Positions 39,964 to 51,320 of a stretch of DNA of 64,000 nucleotides are shown piece after piece. The notes under the pieces were generated by a model. The model saw nothing but the letters and a program-made list of their open reading frames with translations, did not search any database and was not told where the DNA came from. How positions within the stretch are numbered: the stretch's first letter is position 1; every line of letters begins with the position of its first letter. Both the position numbers and the translations under genes were made by a program. This DNA comes from Platerodrilus igneus. Lineage: Eukaryota; Arthropoda; Insecta; Coleoptera; Lycidae. The stretch spans positions 1 to 64,000 of the forward strand of contig JARFIW010001744.1 in assembly GCA_036346225.1 (NCBI GenBank), read 5' to 3'.

Positions 39964-40003
39964 CTAACCTCGGTGTCCCTTATTCTATTACTGCTTCTGT
40001 CTA

Positions 40004-40023
40004 GCCTCACGTTGGGTTTGCCA
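40004..40023 (-). promoter_or_regulatory. primer-binding site, tRNA-Lys-like
   Basis: Minus strand TGGCAAACCCAACGTGAGGC, close to the complement of a tRNA-Lys(CUU) 3' end (TGGCGCCCAACGTGGGGC). It lies upstream of the gag start at 39963 as expected for a 5' PBS. The matching LTR should start just to the right. Confidence 0.55.
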
Positions 40024-41662
40024 CCTTCTTATGCTCACCCCCCTTTTTTATTTATATGATATTTACTTTAACTGTGGTTTATTTATTTACCATTTTTATA
40101 TATTTGACAGTGTGAAAATTTTGACTCTTATATTTCGTGCTTTATCTAAGTTTGGTCGGTCTACAAAACAAAACTATATGAATATGCCTCGACTATTGAA
40201 ACTCGCCTTCTCAGGGTATCCACACCTACCTACCGTGGGTTCAGTGATAGGTAGATGGTCACTACACCAACCAAACTGCACTACCTTTATTTTAGTACCT
40301 GTAACCTGATATTTGTAAATGCCAAATTTTTAATAAGCAGATCCACGTAGCCTTGTGCCAAATCAATTACTCTTACCAAATTGACTTAGACGTATCAAAA
40401 ACACAGTACTCACCCGATTTACGCGTCGATGTAGGCCTCTCTGAAATCTGGCTCAAAATCTCAATCACCGGATGGGTCTTTACACTGCGTTGCACTATTC
40501 CTATGGCTCCTCTGCTTTCCAGACACCAGGTTTTGTTATACTTAATTTTAATATTCCCCAAATCTATAAATAATGACCAAATTTAGAATTTTGAATACCT
40601 TGCAATTTTACTTCCCCCGCGCTAATTTTCCTATAGTTATGCCTTCTTTCCGTATAATACTCCTGCTAATCCAATGCTATCCTTTCTTTAATCTGCTCGT
40701 TCCAATTCTATGCTCCTTTCTAGTTTCCACTCAATACCAATCTATCCGCAATGCACTATCCGAATCATTCCAAGTAGTTTTTCCTTCAGTCTAATAAATC
40801 CAATCCAATTCCTTTCTGCCTTAATCCAACTTGTTTCAAACATCCACTATTAATTCCGCCTATTTCAATGTCGCTCCAATCCACTCTTACAACTTTACAC
40901 CCGTCTTTACTATTATTATTATTCCACTCACTTATATATACTCTTCTTTGTTTCAATTAAAGACTTGCACTTTTTAAAATAATTTATTTACTCTTTTTAA
41001 TATTTAAATTAGCGCAGTATACAAAAACACGTCTTGTTACAAAATATTTTAATCGAAATCTCTTATTTATGTTTACCTAGGTGATACCACCTTTTAAATT
41101 ATGCCTACTCTTTATACATTTTATAAATCCCCTATCCAATTAAATCGTCCCAACTAGTTTGTGTCACTAATACCTATAATCCATCTTTTACACTTTACAA
41201 TTTTCTACTTAAATGTTCAATCATTGGTTCATAAGACCGCGTCACCCTTCAATCAGCTTTGACAATATTTTCACTTATAATTTTGATACTACAAGTTTGT
41301 CCAAAGGTTGCTTTTACTAAATAAGTGCCGAAATGTTTCACATATACACCTGGCTCTGTGTGGTGAATAGTGGACTTCTACAGACGCATCCGGTTTTTCG
41401 ATCAGCAAATGTACATTCTTTGGCTTATTAACATACAACTTAGCATAAATCCTTGAATACTGTGCTTTTTCACGTCATCAAGTCATTTGTTTTACGTCTT
41501 GGCACTTCTACTTTGACTAATATACTTCAAATACTTTAACATTTGTAAAGTACGGCAAACACAAAATTTTCAGTTACGTGATCTGATATTTGGCTTTATT
41601 TGGCATATACACAACCTTCAAACAAAATACTCTTTATACCCTTTTAGCTATTACTAACACTT

Positions 41663-41664
<2 letters not shown>
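40024..41664 (-). mobile_element. 5' LTR or leader of the third Gypsy family
   Basis: The sequence between the putative PBS and the (TA)n tract at 41665 is pyrimidine-rich on the plus strand and has no convincing gene (frames at 40031-40794 are short and unmatched). By position it should be the 5' LTR of the truncated element, but no second copy is present for comparison. Confidence 0.4.

Positions 41665-41698
<34 letters not shown>
41665..41698. repeat. (TA)n microsatellite
   Basis: TA tract abutting the inverted solo LTR. Confidence 0.95.
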
Positions 41699-41700
<2 letters not shown>

Positions 41701-43901
41701 CTCATATTTAGACCAGGGTAGAAAATTAATTAATTACAGCAAATAATTTTAATCACCGTGTATAAGGAATTTTATTAGATAATTCGCTTTATTAAAAAAC
41801 CGTGGAGAATAAAAATTCATTCGTTTCATTAAAAATAAGAGATTTAAATTATTTACAAAACGCTTTATATAAAATGAAGCAGTATTAAAATGCTCAACGT
41901 GTAATTTAACTATTCCGAGTGAAGAAACAAATGGAAATTACGTGCAAAATTTATATTAATTGATTCAAGTTTGGGTAACAAGTATTAAACAAAATGTACT
42001 GATAATAATTGAATATTTAATTAGGATTCACTAAAAATTAAAGGGTATTATTTTAATTGGAGTTAATTGAACCGTTAGGAACATATAATACGCATAAAAG
42101 CTTGTAAAAACCCAATAATATTCAAATCGTAGAAGTCTTAGTTAGAAGTAGGACGATTGAACACCTGCGTATTTTTAAAAGGCTCGTTCTGCGTAAATTT
42201 TAAAGATAACAAATGGTTACAGAGAATCTTGGAGAAACCGTCGCTTAATATTCACGGGAAGGCTAGATACGGGGTTATTTAACCCAGATAAGAATACACG
42301 TGGACTGAAATAATCGATAATAAAGTAATATTGATTTGCACCACTTAGAACAGGGTAGATAAAGACGGATAATATGCGCAAGACAGAGATACATATAGTA
42401 AAAGACGGGATTTGAGCAACGTCACGAGGGTCACGATTGGTTGAAAATAAGATGCAAATATGAGAGGTAGAAGCAACGATTTCTGTATAAAATTTAATTA
42501 GGTGTTCTCAGAGGCTGCGAGCCGTGTGGAAATTTCTGAGATTTAACTGGTGCGAGTGCAAATTTAATAAGAACCGACGCACGGGCGGGCGAGATGGGAA
42601 CATAGTATGAGAAATTCTAGAAACTGTCCGTTTTGGGGACAAAAGCGACGTATAGGCTAGCGATTATATATACCCGTGTTAATATGAGTTTCGCTCTCTT
42701 AGATTTTGAATATTCGATGCTTTAAAAAGTGCTCTCTTAATTTTCGATTTTGATGCAATAATTTAAACAGTTTGCTCGTATATTTTGGTGATTATTTAAT
42801 ACTTTAAAACAGTTTGTTCTTTACGTGCTACAATGAAAGTAATTTAGTGCACTTAGAAAAGAAGATGCAAGGTAATAAAGTCTAGTTATAATCGCGAGTA
42901 CTGCACCAATTATTCAAATTTGCAACGACAAATGAATAAAAAAAAGTAGTCAGTTTTGGCGTATAGCGTGAAAGAAGTATGAATTTCTTTGCTATTTCCG
43001 GGGGTGTTAATAATTAAATGGTATTTGTAATCGTGATTGGATCCACAAAACAAGATTTTGATATACATAGAGGAGTCCTGAGAAGCTCTGAAACAACTTT
43101 AGATGAATGGTGGTGTAGAGAAAATCTTGAAAAGCGACCAGTAATCCGAGGACCTAAATATAACCCAGTTGGAATGGTGAAATTAGCAAGGACGATGTAC
43201 GTTGAAGCCACTAGTGCAGTAACCTTCAGGTAACTTATACTTTGTTGTTCGATTTTTGATGTTTTGGTGTGTGTTGAATAACTTTATAATTTATTTACTT
43301 AAAACGGACAGTAGTGAATTTGTACTAACAACAAATTTTTAATTTTAAGGCGAAATTTTCTTGTTTAAGTAGAAAGGAGTATTTAGTATTTATGTTCTTG
43401 ATGAAAATTTGGGTATGTCTTTGAACTCAATTAGACGAACCTGGTTAATTAACGTATGGTGGGAAATGCTCCCTTTGTACTCAGACTCAGGTCTGCATAT
43501 ATTGTTATATTAATTAGTAGGCATCCTACAAGGACTTTAATTCTGGATGCACATTAAAATGATAACAAATTTAATCTTGAAATTATCTGATACTGAAATT
43601 TATGCTGAATTTTAATTTTGAAATTTTAATGTATTGTGAATATTGATGTAAATAGAGTTAACGATGATGTTTGTGGTAGGAATGTGTCTGTTTTTTTTAT
43701 GATTGAGGATGAAAGTTTTAACTAGGTGAGCAGCCGAGGCGCAAAAGAGTAAAGAGTCGATTACCAGAAGAAAGTCAACGGACCAGTTAAGTTAATAGCT
43801 TTTTGTACATTTCACAGCATTCTTGACGCCCAATCTGTGGGACTCGATTTGAAAACCTTAGTTTAAGATTAATGGAGAGGCTTTTTGTAGGTTTCACAGC
43901 A
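41699..43901 (+). mobile_element. inverted solo LTR of the 2.1-kb-LTR Gypsy family
   Basis: Starts TACTCATATTTAGACCAGGG and ends GGTTTCACAGCA, the reverse orientation of 43916-46077. It is about 2203 bp, diverged from the two Gypsy1 LTRs by many substitutions. Only a 14-bp TA run separates it from the next LTR, so 41699-46077 is a giant imperfect palindrome. It holds the best-preserved version of the LTR open frame (43018-43233). Confidence 0.85.
43018..43233 (+). other. LTR-encoded exon-like open frame with splice donor
   Basis: 71 codons: MVFVIVIGSTKQDFDIHRGV, then LDEWWCRENLEKRPVIRGPK, YNPVGMVKLARTMYVEATSA. In the sense orientation of the Gypsy family it ends ACCTTCAG/GTAACT, a good splice donor. 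The equivalent regions in three other LTRs (about 4295-4505, 44575-44790, 49820-50035, minus strand) keep STKQ..DIHR, KYNPVGMV and CTTCAG/GTAAATT but have stops. No database family recognised. A 5' leader exon or a captured host exon are both possible. Confidence 0.35.
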
Positions 43902-43915
43902 ATATATATATATAT

Positions 43916-46077
43916 TGCTGTGATATACTCCTTTGAATGCGGGAACTGGGTCCTTTCAACAAAAAAATTCTAGTCCCACCGATTGGGCGTCATAAACTGC
44001 TGTGATCCTGTTTTCGCCTCGGCTGCTCACCTAATTTTATAAACCTCCTCATTCATAAAATTAAACAACACATTCCTACCACAAACATCAACGTTAACTC
44101 TATTTACATCAATATTCAGAATACATTAAATTTTCAAATTAAATTTCAGCATATAATTCAGTTTTAAAAGAATTTCAAGATTAATTTTATTATCATTTTA
44201 ACGTGCATCCAGAATTAAAGTCCTTGTAGGATGCCTACTAATTAATATAACAATATAAGCAGACCGAGTCTGAGTATAAAGGAGCATCTACCACCCTTTA
44301 CGTTAATTAACCAGGTTCGTCTAATTGAGCTCAAAGACATACCCAAAGTTTCATCATAATTCAGAACATCAATACTAAATACCCTTTCTACTTAAACAAG
44401 CAAATTTCATCTTAAAATTAAAATTTTATGGTTAGTACAATTTCACTAATGTCCATTTAAAGTAAATCAATTATAAAGTTATTCAACACACACAAAATGT
44501 CCAACAAAATAGTATAATAAAGTTATTCAACACACACCAAAATGTCAAACAAAATAGTATAATTTACCTGAAGGTTACTGTCCTCGTAGCTTTAATGTAC
44601 ATCGTCCCTTTAGTTAATCACACCATTCCAACAGGATTATATTTACGGCTTCTAATTCTCAACGCTTTTAAAATTTTCTCCATCACCATTTATTTAAAGT
44701 TGTTTCTGGGCTTTTCCGGACCTCATCTGTGTATATCTGACCCTTGTTTCGTGGATCCAGACACGTATTTGAACCATTTAATTATTAACACCCCGAAAAT
44801 AACAAAGAAATTCATACTTCTTTCACCAAGATACGCCAAAACTGCCTACTTTTGTGTATACATTTGTCGTTGTAAATTTTGCTAATTGGTACAGTGATAC
44901 TAAATTTTATTACCTTGTATCTAAGTGCACTGAAGTACATTCATGTTAGCACGTAAATAACAAACTATTTTGAATCACTAAAATATACGAGCAAACTTTA
45001 AATTATTTTATCAAACTAAAATGCACTGTTTAACATCTTCAATCAAGTCGCGGATGTAAGAGCTTTTAACGCATCGAATAGTCAAAAGTCTAAGAGAGCT
45101 TGTTTATATTCACCTCGGTATATATAGCAAAAGCCTGTCTGTCGGTCTGTTCCCTAAAACGGGTAATTCTAAAGAATTTCTCATGCCATGTTCCCAGTCC
45201 GTCGCTCGCGCGTCGGTTTTTACGAATTTTGTACTCGCCCCATTTAAATCTCAGAAATTTCAACACGGCACGCAAAGTCTGGAAATAACTAATTGACTTT
45301 TATACCGAACTGTTATTTTTACCTCTGATATTTGCATCCTATTTTCAACCAATTGTGACCCTCGTGACGTTGCTTAAATCACGCCTTTACTATATGTGTC
45401 TTTGCTTGACGCATTTTCTCTTTCCTTTTCTAACCTGTTCGCATTGGTGCAAATTGATATTCTTTATTATCGATTATATTTTAGTCCATGTGGAGTGTGT
45501 AATAACCCACCTTTAGCATTTCTCGTAACTATTATGCGACGGTTTCTACAAGATTCTCTGAACCATTAATTATCTGCAAAATTTTCGCCGTACGTGATAT
45601 TTAAACTACGCAGGTGTTCAAAATAATATTAATTCTCAGAGCTTTATTTTCTGGTATTATAATCTTGGATTTTCACCGACTTTTATGCTTATTATTAATA
45701 ATGGTTTAATTAACTCCAATTAAAATTGACATCTATCCTTTCATATTTAGCGAATACAAGTTAAATATTAATTATTATGTGTACACTCTGTTTAATACCG
45801 GTTACTTGAAATAGAGTTAATTAAGATAAATTTTGCACGTAATTTCCATTTGTTTAGGAATAATTACATTACACGCAGAGCTTTTTTTAATACTGTTTCT
45901 TTTCATATAAAGCGTCTTGTACATGATTTTAAATCTTTTATTTTTACTGAAACGACCGAATTTATTTATGCTTCATGGTTTTAATAAAGCGTATTATTTA
46001 ATAAGATTCCTTATACACGGTGATTAAAATTATTTGATGTGATTATTTAATTTTCTACCCTGGTCTAAATATGAGTA
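43916..46077 (-). repeat. Gypsy1 3' LTR
   Basis: 2162 bp, TGCTGTGATATACTCC to CTGGTCTAAATATGAGTA. On its internal side the minus strand has the polypurine tract AGGGGGAAAA (46078-46087) immediately before TACTCATATT, fixing the LTR edge. Confidence 0.9.
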
Positions 46078-46090
46078 TTTTCCCCCTATT
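46078..46090 (-). promoter_or_regulatory. polypurine tract
   Basis: Minus strand AAATAGGGGGAAAA directly abuts the LTR start TACTCATA. It primes plus-strand DNA synthesis in LTR retrotransposons. Confidence 0.75.
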
Positions 46091-46797
46091 TGAATACAAA
46101 TAATCCCACTTATTTGAATGCAAATATAAAGCCTTTAGACCAAAAAAAAATTACAAAAAAAATTGCCTATCTCTCTCTACCCTTATCTATCTAACTTACC
46201 TACCTTATCTCCAATTCAAAAAAATATTTACACCTATCCTATATCCCTATCCTATTCCTAACTCTCACCTAATTCTATAAACTGAAATTATCCCTAACGT
46301 CATACTACTTATCCATCTAATCCTATATACACCCTATATACCTATCCTATTCCTAACTTTTAACTAATCTTCACTATACTTTACTTCCCCCTACCTAATC
46401 CTATATGCCTATCCTACCCTTACTCTATTCCTAACTCTCCACTAATCTTATATGAAATATCTATACTTAACCTATCTTCTTTTCTTCCTACTTTTACTCT
46501 TTATTCACATCCTAAACCTATTCCTAATTATCTCCCATATTTATCCTATACCTAGCTTTATTTTCTATAACTATACTAAAATTCACCTATCTCTATCCTT
46601 TGTTCATCAAGTTATTTAAATCTAACTCTCTTCTTGACCCTCCACGTCTTTCTTCTCACCATCCTAATACTCTTCATCCCTATCTCTCCCCCTTCTATAT
46701 CTATACTTATCATCTCTATTATCTCACATACAATAAACTTATCATCCCTATTATCCTGACTCTTTAATATTGCTTCTTCTTCAGTCCCTACACTTGT
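46091..46797 (-). mobile_element. Gypsy1 purine-rich 3' region
   Basis: Strongly C/T-biased on the plus strand, that is A/G-biased in the element sense. No open frame. Resembles the tail of the degraded relative at 1331-2250. Possibly the 3' UTR. Confidence 0.5.
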
Positions 46798-47037
46798 CTA
46801 TTTCTCATTTATTATTGTTTCCCTTTCTGCCGACAAACCAAACGCTACTACTTTAAAATTATCGATTTTTCCCTCTACGGAAAATCCTATGTACCTTCTA
46901 GAATTCTTATGTAATGGAATCCGCCAGAATGAATTCCTTAAATCTACTTTATTAAAAACAAACTTGCCACTTAACCTCGTCAAAAGTAATTCGGCCTTCA
47001 ACTGCTCCCGATATGCTGCTGTTGCTTCTACCCCCAC
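46798..47037 (-). pseudogene. Gypsy1 RT scrap with two deletions
   Basis: AAYREQLKAEL is joined directly to LTRLSGKFVFNKVDLRNSFW, IPLHKNSRRYIGFSVEGKID and FKVVAFGLSAERETIINEK stop. Compared with the copy at 52.2-52.9 kb, the segment between KAEL and TRLSGKF and everything after the FGLS motif (YVDD, RNase H, integrase) are gone. Motif A (DLRNSFW) is present; the catalytic YxDD is absent. Confidence 0.85.
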
Positions 47038-47064
47038 TAATCCTGCATGTTTTTGTACTAAAGC

Positions 47065-47654
47065 TTAAACCTCTACTATCCTATCCTCTGGACATCTTAT
47101 CGTGTTGATCTGTTTACCTTCATCATCTTCTACCTCTACTACATTAATACTAAACCCCGTGTCATCCTCTGTGACTTCATAACTGCCCTTCCATGGCACT
47201 ACCCTATCCTTAATCCTTATTACATTCCTTTCCATATCTCTCAAAACCCCTAACTTCATCATACAGTCAACACCTAAAATGCTCTGAAACTTCAGTCCAG
47301 GTACAATTACAAACTCCTGTTCACAGCTTAAACCTCCTATATCTATCCTAAGCACCACAACACTATTTACTACAGCAAACTTCTTTTTATTTGGAGCTAC
47401 TAAATGACTACGCTTTATAGGCATAATTCTATCACAAACCTTATCCCTAATTTTGCTGACGAATTCCTCCGATATTAAACTCGCCTCTGCCCCTGTATCA
47501 AGTAATACTTCTACATTATTCTCAAAAATTTCTATATTAATAATTGGCAAACATAATTTTTCCTCAGTTTCTGGCTCTACTTCCTCCTCAATTTTGAAAA
47601 ATTCACGTGGATGTTCATATACATTTACACTGAAATCTAGTGGTCTGTCGCGTT
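47065..47654 (-). CDS. Gypsy1 aspartic protease (pol N-terminus)
   Basis: In the -1 frame relative to gag, pol starts GFLERDRPLDFSVNVYEHPR, followed after one small break by MPIINIEIFENNVEVLLDTG, AEASLISEEFVSKI (DTGA active site). Then EQEFVIVPGLKFQSILGVD (hydrophobic-hydrophobic-Gly turn) and EDDEGKQINTIRCPEDRIVE. Retropepsin that would process gag-pol. All hallmark residues are present. Confidence 0.85.
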
Positions 47655-47666
47655 CTAAAAATCCTG
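47655..47666 (-). promoter_or_regulatory. gag-pol -1 frameshift site
   Basis: Minus strand CAGGATTTTTAG: gag ends GAT TTT TAG, and pol continues in -1 as GGA TTT TTA GAA. Conserved exactly in three family members in this window. Confidence 0.6.
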
Positions 47667-48023
47667 TCCATGTCTGTTTTCCCTACTCGGTCCTGGTCTA
47701 GCCGTCACCTCAGCGTACGTCCTAGGCGTTTCCACTCGTTCCGTGTCTGTATTAGCAGTCCCCCTCATGTCCAGTGAACTATTCCCTCTGGTAGGTTCCG
47801 GTCTCGGTGCAGGTCCCCTTCCTAAACTATTACTTCTAACGTACGGTCGTCGCTGTTCCCAATTCTGTCGCTGGTATCCGTAATTATTCCCCCTTCTAGC
47901 ATAGTTGTCCCGTCTATTGTCAAACCTAACTGTGTTGATCTGTCTTTCCCTGTTTTCCCGAGGTCGTCCACTACTTACGTCGTCGTACCTCTGCAGGTAT
48001 TCCAAAAACATTTCTCTGTCCAC
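47655..48023 (-). CDS. Gypsy1 gag C-terminus
   Basis: 122 codons, Arg- and Asn-rich: MFLEYLQRYDDVSSGRPREN, RQINTVRFDNRRDNYARRGN, PYVRSNSLGRGPAPRP, and RTYAEVTARPGPSREN. No CCHC knuckle; RNA binding is probably by the RG/RR-rich tail. Continues from the gag core at 48156-48791 after one frame break near 48160. Confidence 0.8.
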   Translation of the reverse strand: MDREMFLEYLQRYDDVSSGRPRENRERQINTVRFDNRRDNYARRGNNYGYQRQNWEQRRPYVRSNSLGRGPAPRPEPTRGNSSLDMRGTANTDTERVETPRTYAEVTARPGPSRENRHGQDF

Positions 48024-48155
48024 TATGTTCTGTAGCGCTACGTGCTGTCTTATGTCTACCTCGAAGTGTCGTGATAAATACTTAATAATTTGTCGGTCCG
48101 TCAGTGGTGGGTTCAGTTGCTTTGCTATGCTATACTTGCGTATAGCATATTGCTC

Positions 48156-48791
48156 CTACTTCCTGAAAATTCTCCTTAAATTTCCTGTGATTAAGTCGTC
48201 TCGTACCTGATCTTGTCTGTGGTCACTCCAGTAGTGCTTTAGAAATTTGTTTTCAAAGTCCTGATACGTGTCTATGTCCTGTCCTACTAAATTGTACCAC
48301 GCTTCCGCATTGTCCTTTAATAAAGCCTTTATCGTATTTAGTTTAGTCTGTTCGTCAAATAAATTTCCCACTAGATTTCTTACACTATTAATAAAAATTT
48401 GTGGATTTACCCTGTTATCGCCATAAAATTTCATGTGTTGGTCCAATGATATTCCACCTGTAGAAAATCTGGGACCATCCCCCGTTAAATTTGACATGTT
48501 GTATTTAATACTACTAACTTCGCGTTCTACCCTGCCTAACTGATCCCTACATGAGTCCGTCACTTCAGTCATTTTTACATTAATCTCTTCTTCACAGAAC
48601 ATGCGTACTTCGGACCTTAAATGTCCCATTTCCTGTCGAAGACCTGTAATGTCACGCTCATTTTTATCAACCCTATTTTCAACTTCCCCCATCTTTACGG
48701 TAAGACTATTTTTAAATTCTGAAACTTCTTTATTCGTCTTATCTATTTTCTCACTTAGGGTTTCCCTAACTCCTGTTAATGTCTCATTCAT
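48156..48791 (-). CDS. Gypsy1 gag core with coiled coil
   Basis: 211 codons. Heptad-rich N-terminal half (LSEKIDKTNKEVSEFKNSLT, EVENRVDKNERDITGLRQEM) is a predicted coiled coil. The capsid-like part follows: GGISLDQHMKFYGDNRVNPQ, FINSVRNLVGNLF, DNAEAWYNLVGQDIDTYQDF, ENKFLKHYWSDHRQDQVRDD. The last matches the retrotransposon gag pattern (AxxWY ... F...F...Y). Virion-like particle protein. Frame breaks at both ends look like single-base indels. Confidence 0.85.
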   Translation of the reverse strand: MNETLTGVRETLSEKIDKTNKEVSEFKNSLTVKMGEVENRVDKNERDITGLRQEMGHLRSEVRMFCEEEINVKMTEVTDSCRDQLGRVEREVSSIKYNMSNLTGDGPRFSTGGISLDQHMKFYGDNRVNPQIFINSVRNLVGNLFDEQTKLNTIKALLKDNAEAWYNLVGQDIDTYQDFENKFLKHYWSDHRQDQVRDDLITGNLRRIFRK

Positions 48792-48795
48792 TCGG

Positions 48796-49020
48796 TCAAA
48801 TTTTCGATTTGAGTCCTCTCGCTCTATTCGATTCTTCCCTAGCTAATCGTATTTCCTCTAACATTCTCATCATTAACTCATTTCCTGTTTCTCCTGATTC
48901 CGTCCTCGACTGATCTCTACTGCCTCCAGCTTCTTCCATTTTCGAAATTTTCTCACACAATGCACTATCGTCACTTCCAATTTCCACTCCTTGACTCCTT
49001 AACCACTCTTTTCTCTGCAT
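48796..49020 (-). CDS. Gypsy1 gag N-terminus
   Basis: Starts MQRKEWLRSQGVEIGSDDSA and continues LCEKISKMEEAGGSRDQSRT, ESGETGNELMMRMLEEIRLA. It is the likely true gag start: it is the first Met after the leader, 105 bp inside the PBS, and it is conserved in the second copy near 54840-54960. A frameshift at about 48795 breaks it from the gag core. Confidence 0.75.
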   Translation of the reverse strand: MQRKEWLRSQGVEIGSDDSALCEKISKMEEAGGSRDQSRTESGETGNELMMRMLEEIRLAREESNRARGLKSKI

Positions 49021-49124
49021 ACGTTCTACTCACTCACACACTCAAAATACTCTTAAATTTATACACACACAGAAACTCTCTCTCAGATCGCCAGTTTCCT
49101 GGAATAGTTAAACACTATCTGGAA

Positions 49125-49150
49125 TTCGAGCCCTCACGTTGTGGTCGCCA
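49125..49150 (-). promoter_or_regulatory. primer-binding site, variant of tRNA-Lys
   Basis: The plus strand reads TTCGAGCCC-T-CACGTTG-T-GG-T-CGCCA. Dropping the three marked Ts gives the 3' end of a eukaryotic tRNA-Lys(CUU) including CCA. It lies five bases inside the 5' LTR. The second family member keeps the same three insertions at 55074-55098. Confidence 0.6.
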
Positions 49151-49155
49151 TATAC

Positions 49156-51320
49156 TGCTGTGATATACTCCTTTGAATGCGGGAACTGGGTCCTTTCAAC
49201 AAAAAAATTCTAGTCCCACCGATTGGGCGTCATAAACTGCTGTGATCCTGTTTTCGCCTCGGCTGCTCACCTAATTTTATAAACCTCCTCATTCATAAAA
49301 TTAAACAACACATTCCTACCACAAACATCAACGTTAACTCTATTTACATCAATATTCAGAATACATTAAATTTTCAAATTAAATTTCAGCATATAATTCA
49401 GTTTTAAAAAGAATTTCAAGATTAATTTTATTATCATTTTAACGTGCATCCAGAATTAAAGTCCTTGTAGGATGCCTACTAATTAATATAACAATATAAG
49501 CAGACCGGAGTCTGAGTATAAAGGGAGCATCTACCACCCCTTTACGTTAATTAACCAGGTTCGTCTAATTGAGCTCAAAGACATACCCAAAGTTTCATCA
49601 TAATTCAGAACATCAATACTAAATACCCTTTTCTACTTAAACAAGCAAATTTCATCTTAAAATTAAAATTTTATGGTTAGTACAATTTCACTAATGTCCA
49701 TTTAAAGTAAATCAATTATAAAGTTATTCAACACACACAAAAATGTCCAACAAAATAGTATAATAAAGTTATTCAACACACACCAAAATGTCAAACAAAA
49801 TAGTATAATTTACCTGAAGGTTACTGTCCTCGTAGCTTTAATGTACATCGTCCCTTTAGTTAATCACACCATTCCAACAGGATTATATTTACGGCTTCTA
49901 ATTCTCAACGCTTTTAAAATTTTCTCCATCACCATTTATTTAAAGTTGTTTCTGGGCTTTTCCGGACCTCATCTGTGTATATCTGACCCTTGTTTCGTGG
50001 ATCCAGACACGTATTTGAACCATTTAATTATTAACACCCCGAAAATAACAAAGAAATTCATACTTCTTTCACCAAGATACGCCAAAACTGCCTACTTTTG
50101 TGTATACATTTGTCGTTGTAAATTTTGCTAATTGGTACAGTGATACTAAATTTTATTACCTTGTATCTAAGTGCACTGAAGTACATTCATGTTAGCACGT
50201 AAATAACAAACTATTTTGAATCACTAAAATATACGAGCAAACTTTAAATTATTTTATCAAACTAAAATGCACTGTTTAACATCTTCAATCAAGTCGCGGA
50301 TGTAAGAGCTTTTAACGCATCGAATAGTCAAAAGTCTAAGAGAGCTTGTTTATATTCACCTCGGTATATATAGCAAAAAGCCTGTCTGTCGGTCTGTTCC
50401 CTAAAACGGTAATTCTAAAGAATTTCTCATGCCATGTTCCCAGTCCGTCGCTCGCGCGTCGGTTTTTACGAATTTTGTACTCGCCCCATTTAAATCTCAG
50501 AAATTTCAACACGGCACGCAAAGTCTGGAAATAACTAATTGACTTTTATACCGAACTGTTATTTTACCTCTGATATTTGCATCCTATTTTCAACCAATTG
50601 TGACCCTCGTGACGTTGCTTAAATCACGCCTTTTACTATATGTGTCTTTGCTTGACGCATTTTCTCTTTCCTTTTCTAACCTGTTCGCATTGGTGCAAAT
50701 TGATATTCTTTATTATCGATTATATTTTAGTCCATGTGGAGTGTGTAATAACCCACCTTTAGCATTTCTCGTAACTATTATGCGACGGTTTCTACAAGAT
50801 TCTCTGAACCATTAATTATCTGCAAAATTTTCGCCGTACGTGATATTTAAACTACGCAGGTGTTCAAAATAATATTAATTCTCAGAGCTTTATTTTCTGG
50901 TATTATAATCTTGGATTTTCACCGACTTTTATGCTTATTATTAATAATGGTTTAATTAACTCCAATTAAAATTGACTTCTATCCTTTCATATTTAGCGAA
51001 TACAAGTTAAATATTAATTATTATGTGTACACTCTGTTTAATACCGGTTACTTGAAATAGAGTTAATTAAGATAAATTTTGCACGTAATTTCCATTTGTT
51101 TAGGAATAATTACATTACACGCAGAGCTTTTTTAATACTGTTTCTTTTCATATAAAGCGTCTTGTACATGATTTTAAATCTCTTATTTTTACTGAAACGA
51201 CCGAATTTATTTATGCTTCATGGTTTTAATAAAGCGTATTATTTAATAAGATTCCTTATACACGGTGATTAAAATTATTTGATGTGATTATTTAATTTTC
51301 TACCCTGGTCTAAATATGAG

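Noticed and set aside
40031..40794. Chain of small plus-strand frames
   Set aside because: They lie in the presumed LTR/leader of the third Gypsy and overlap without coherent protein features.
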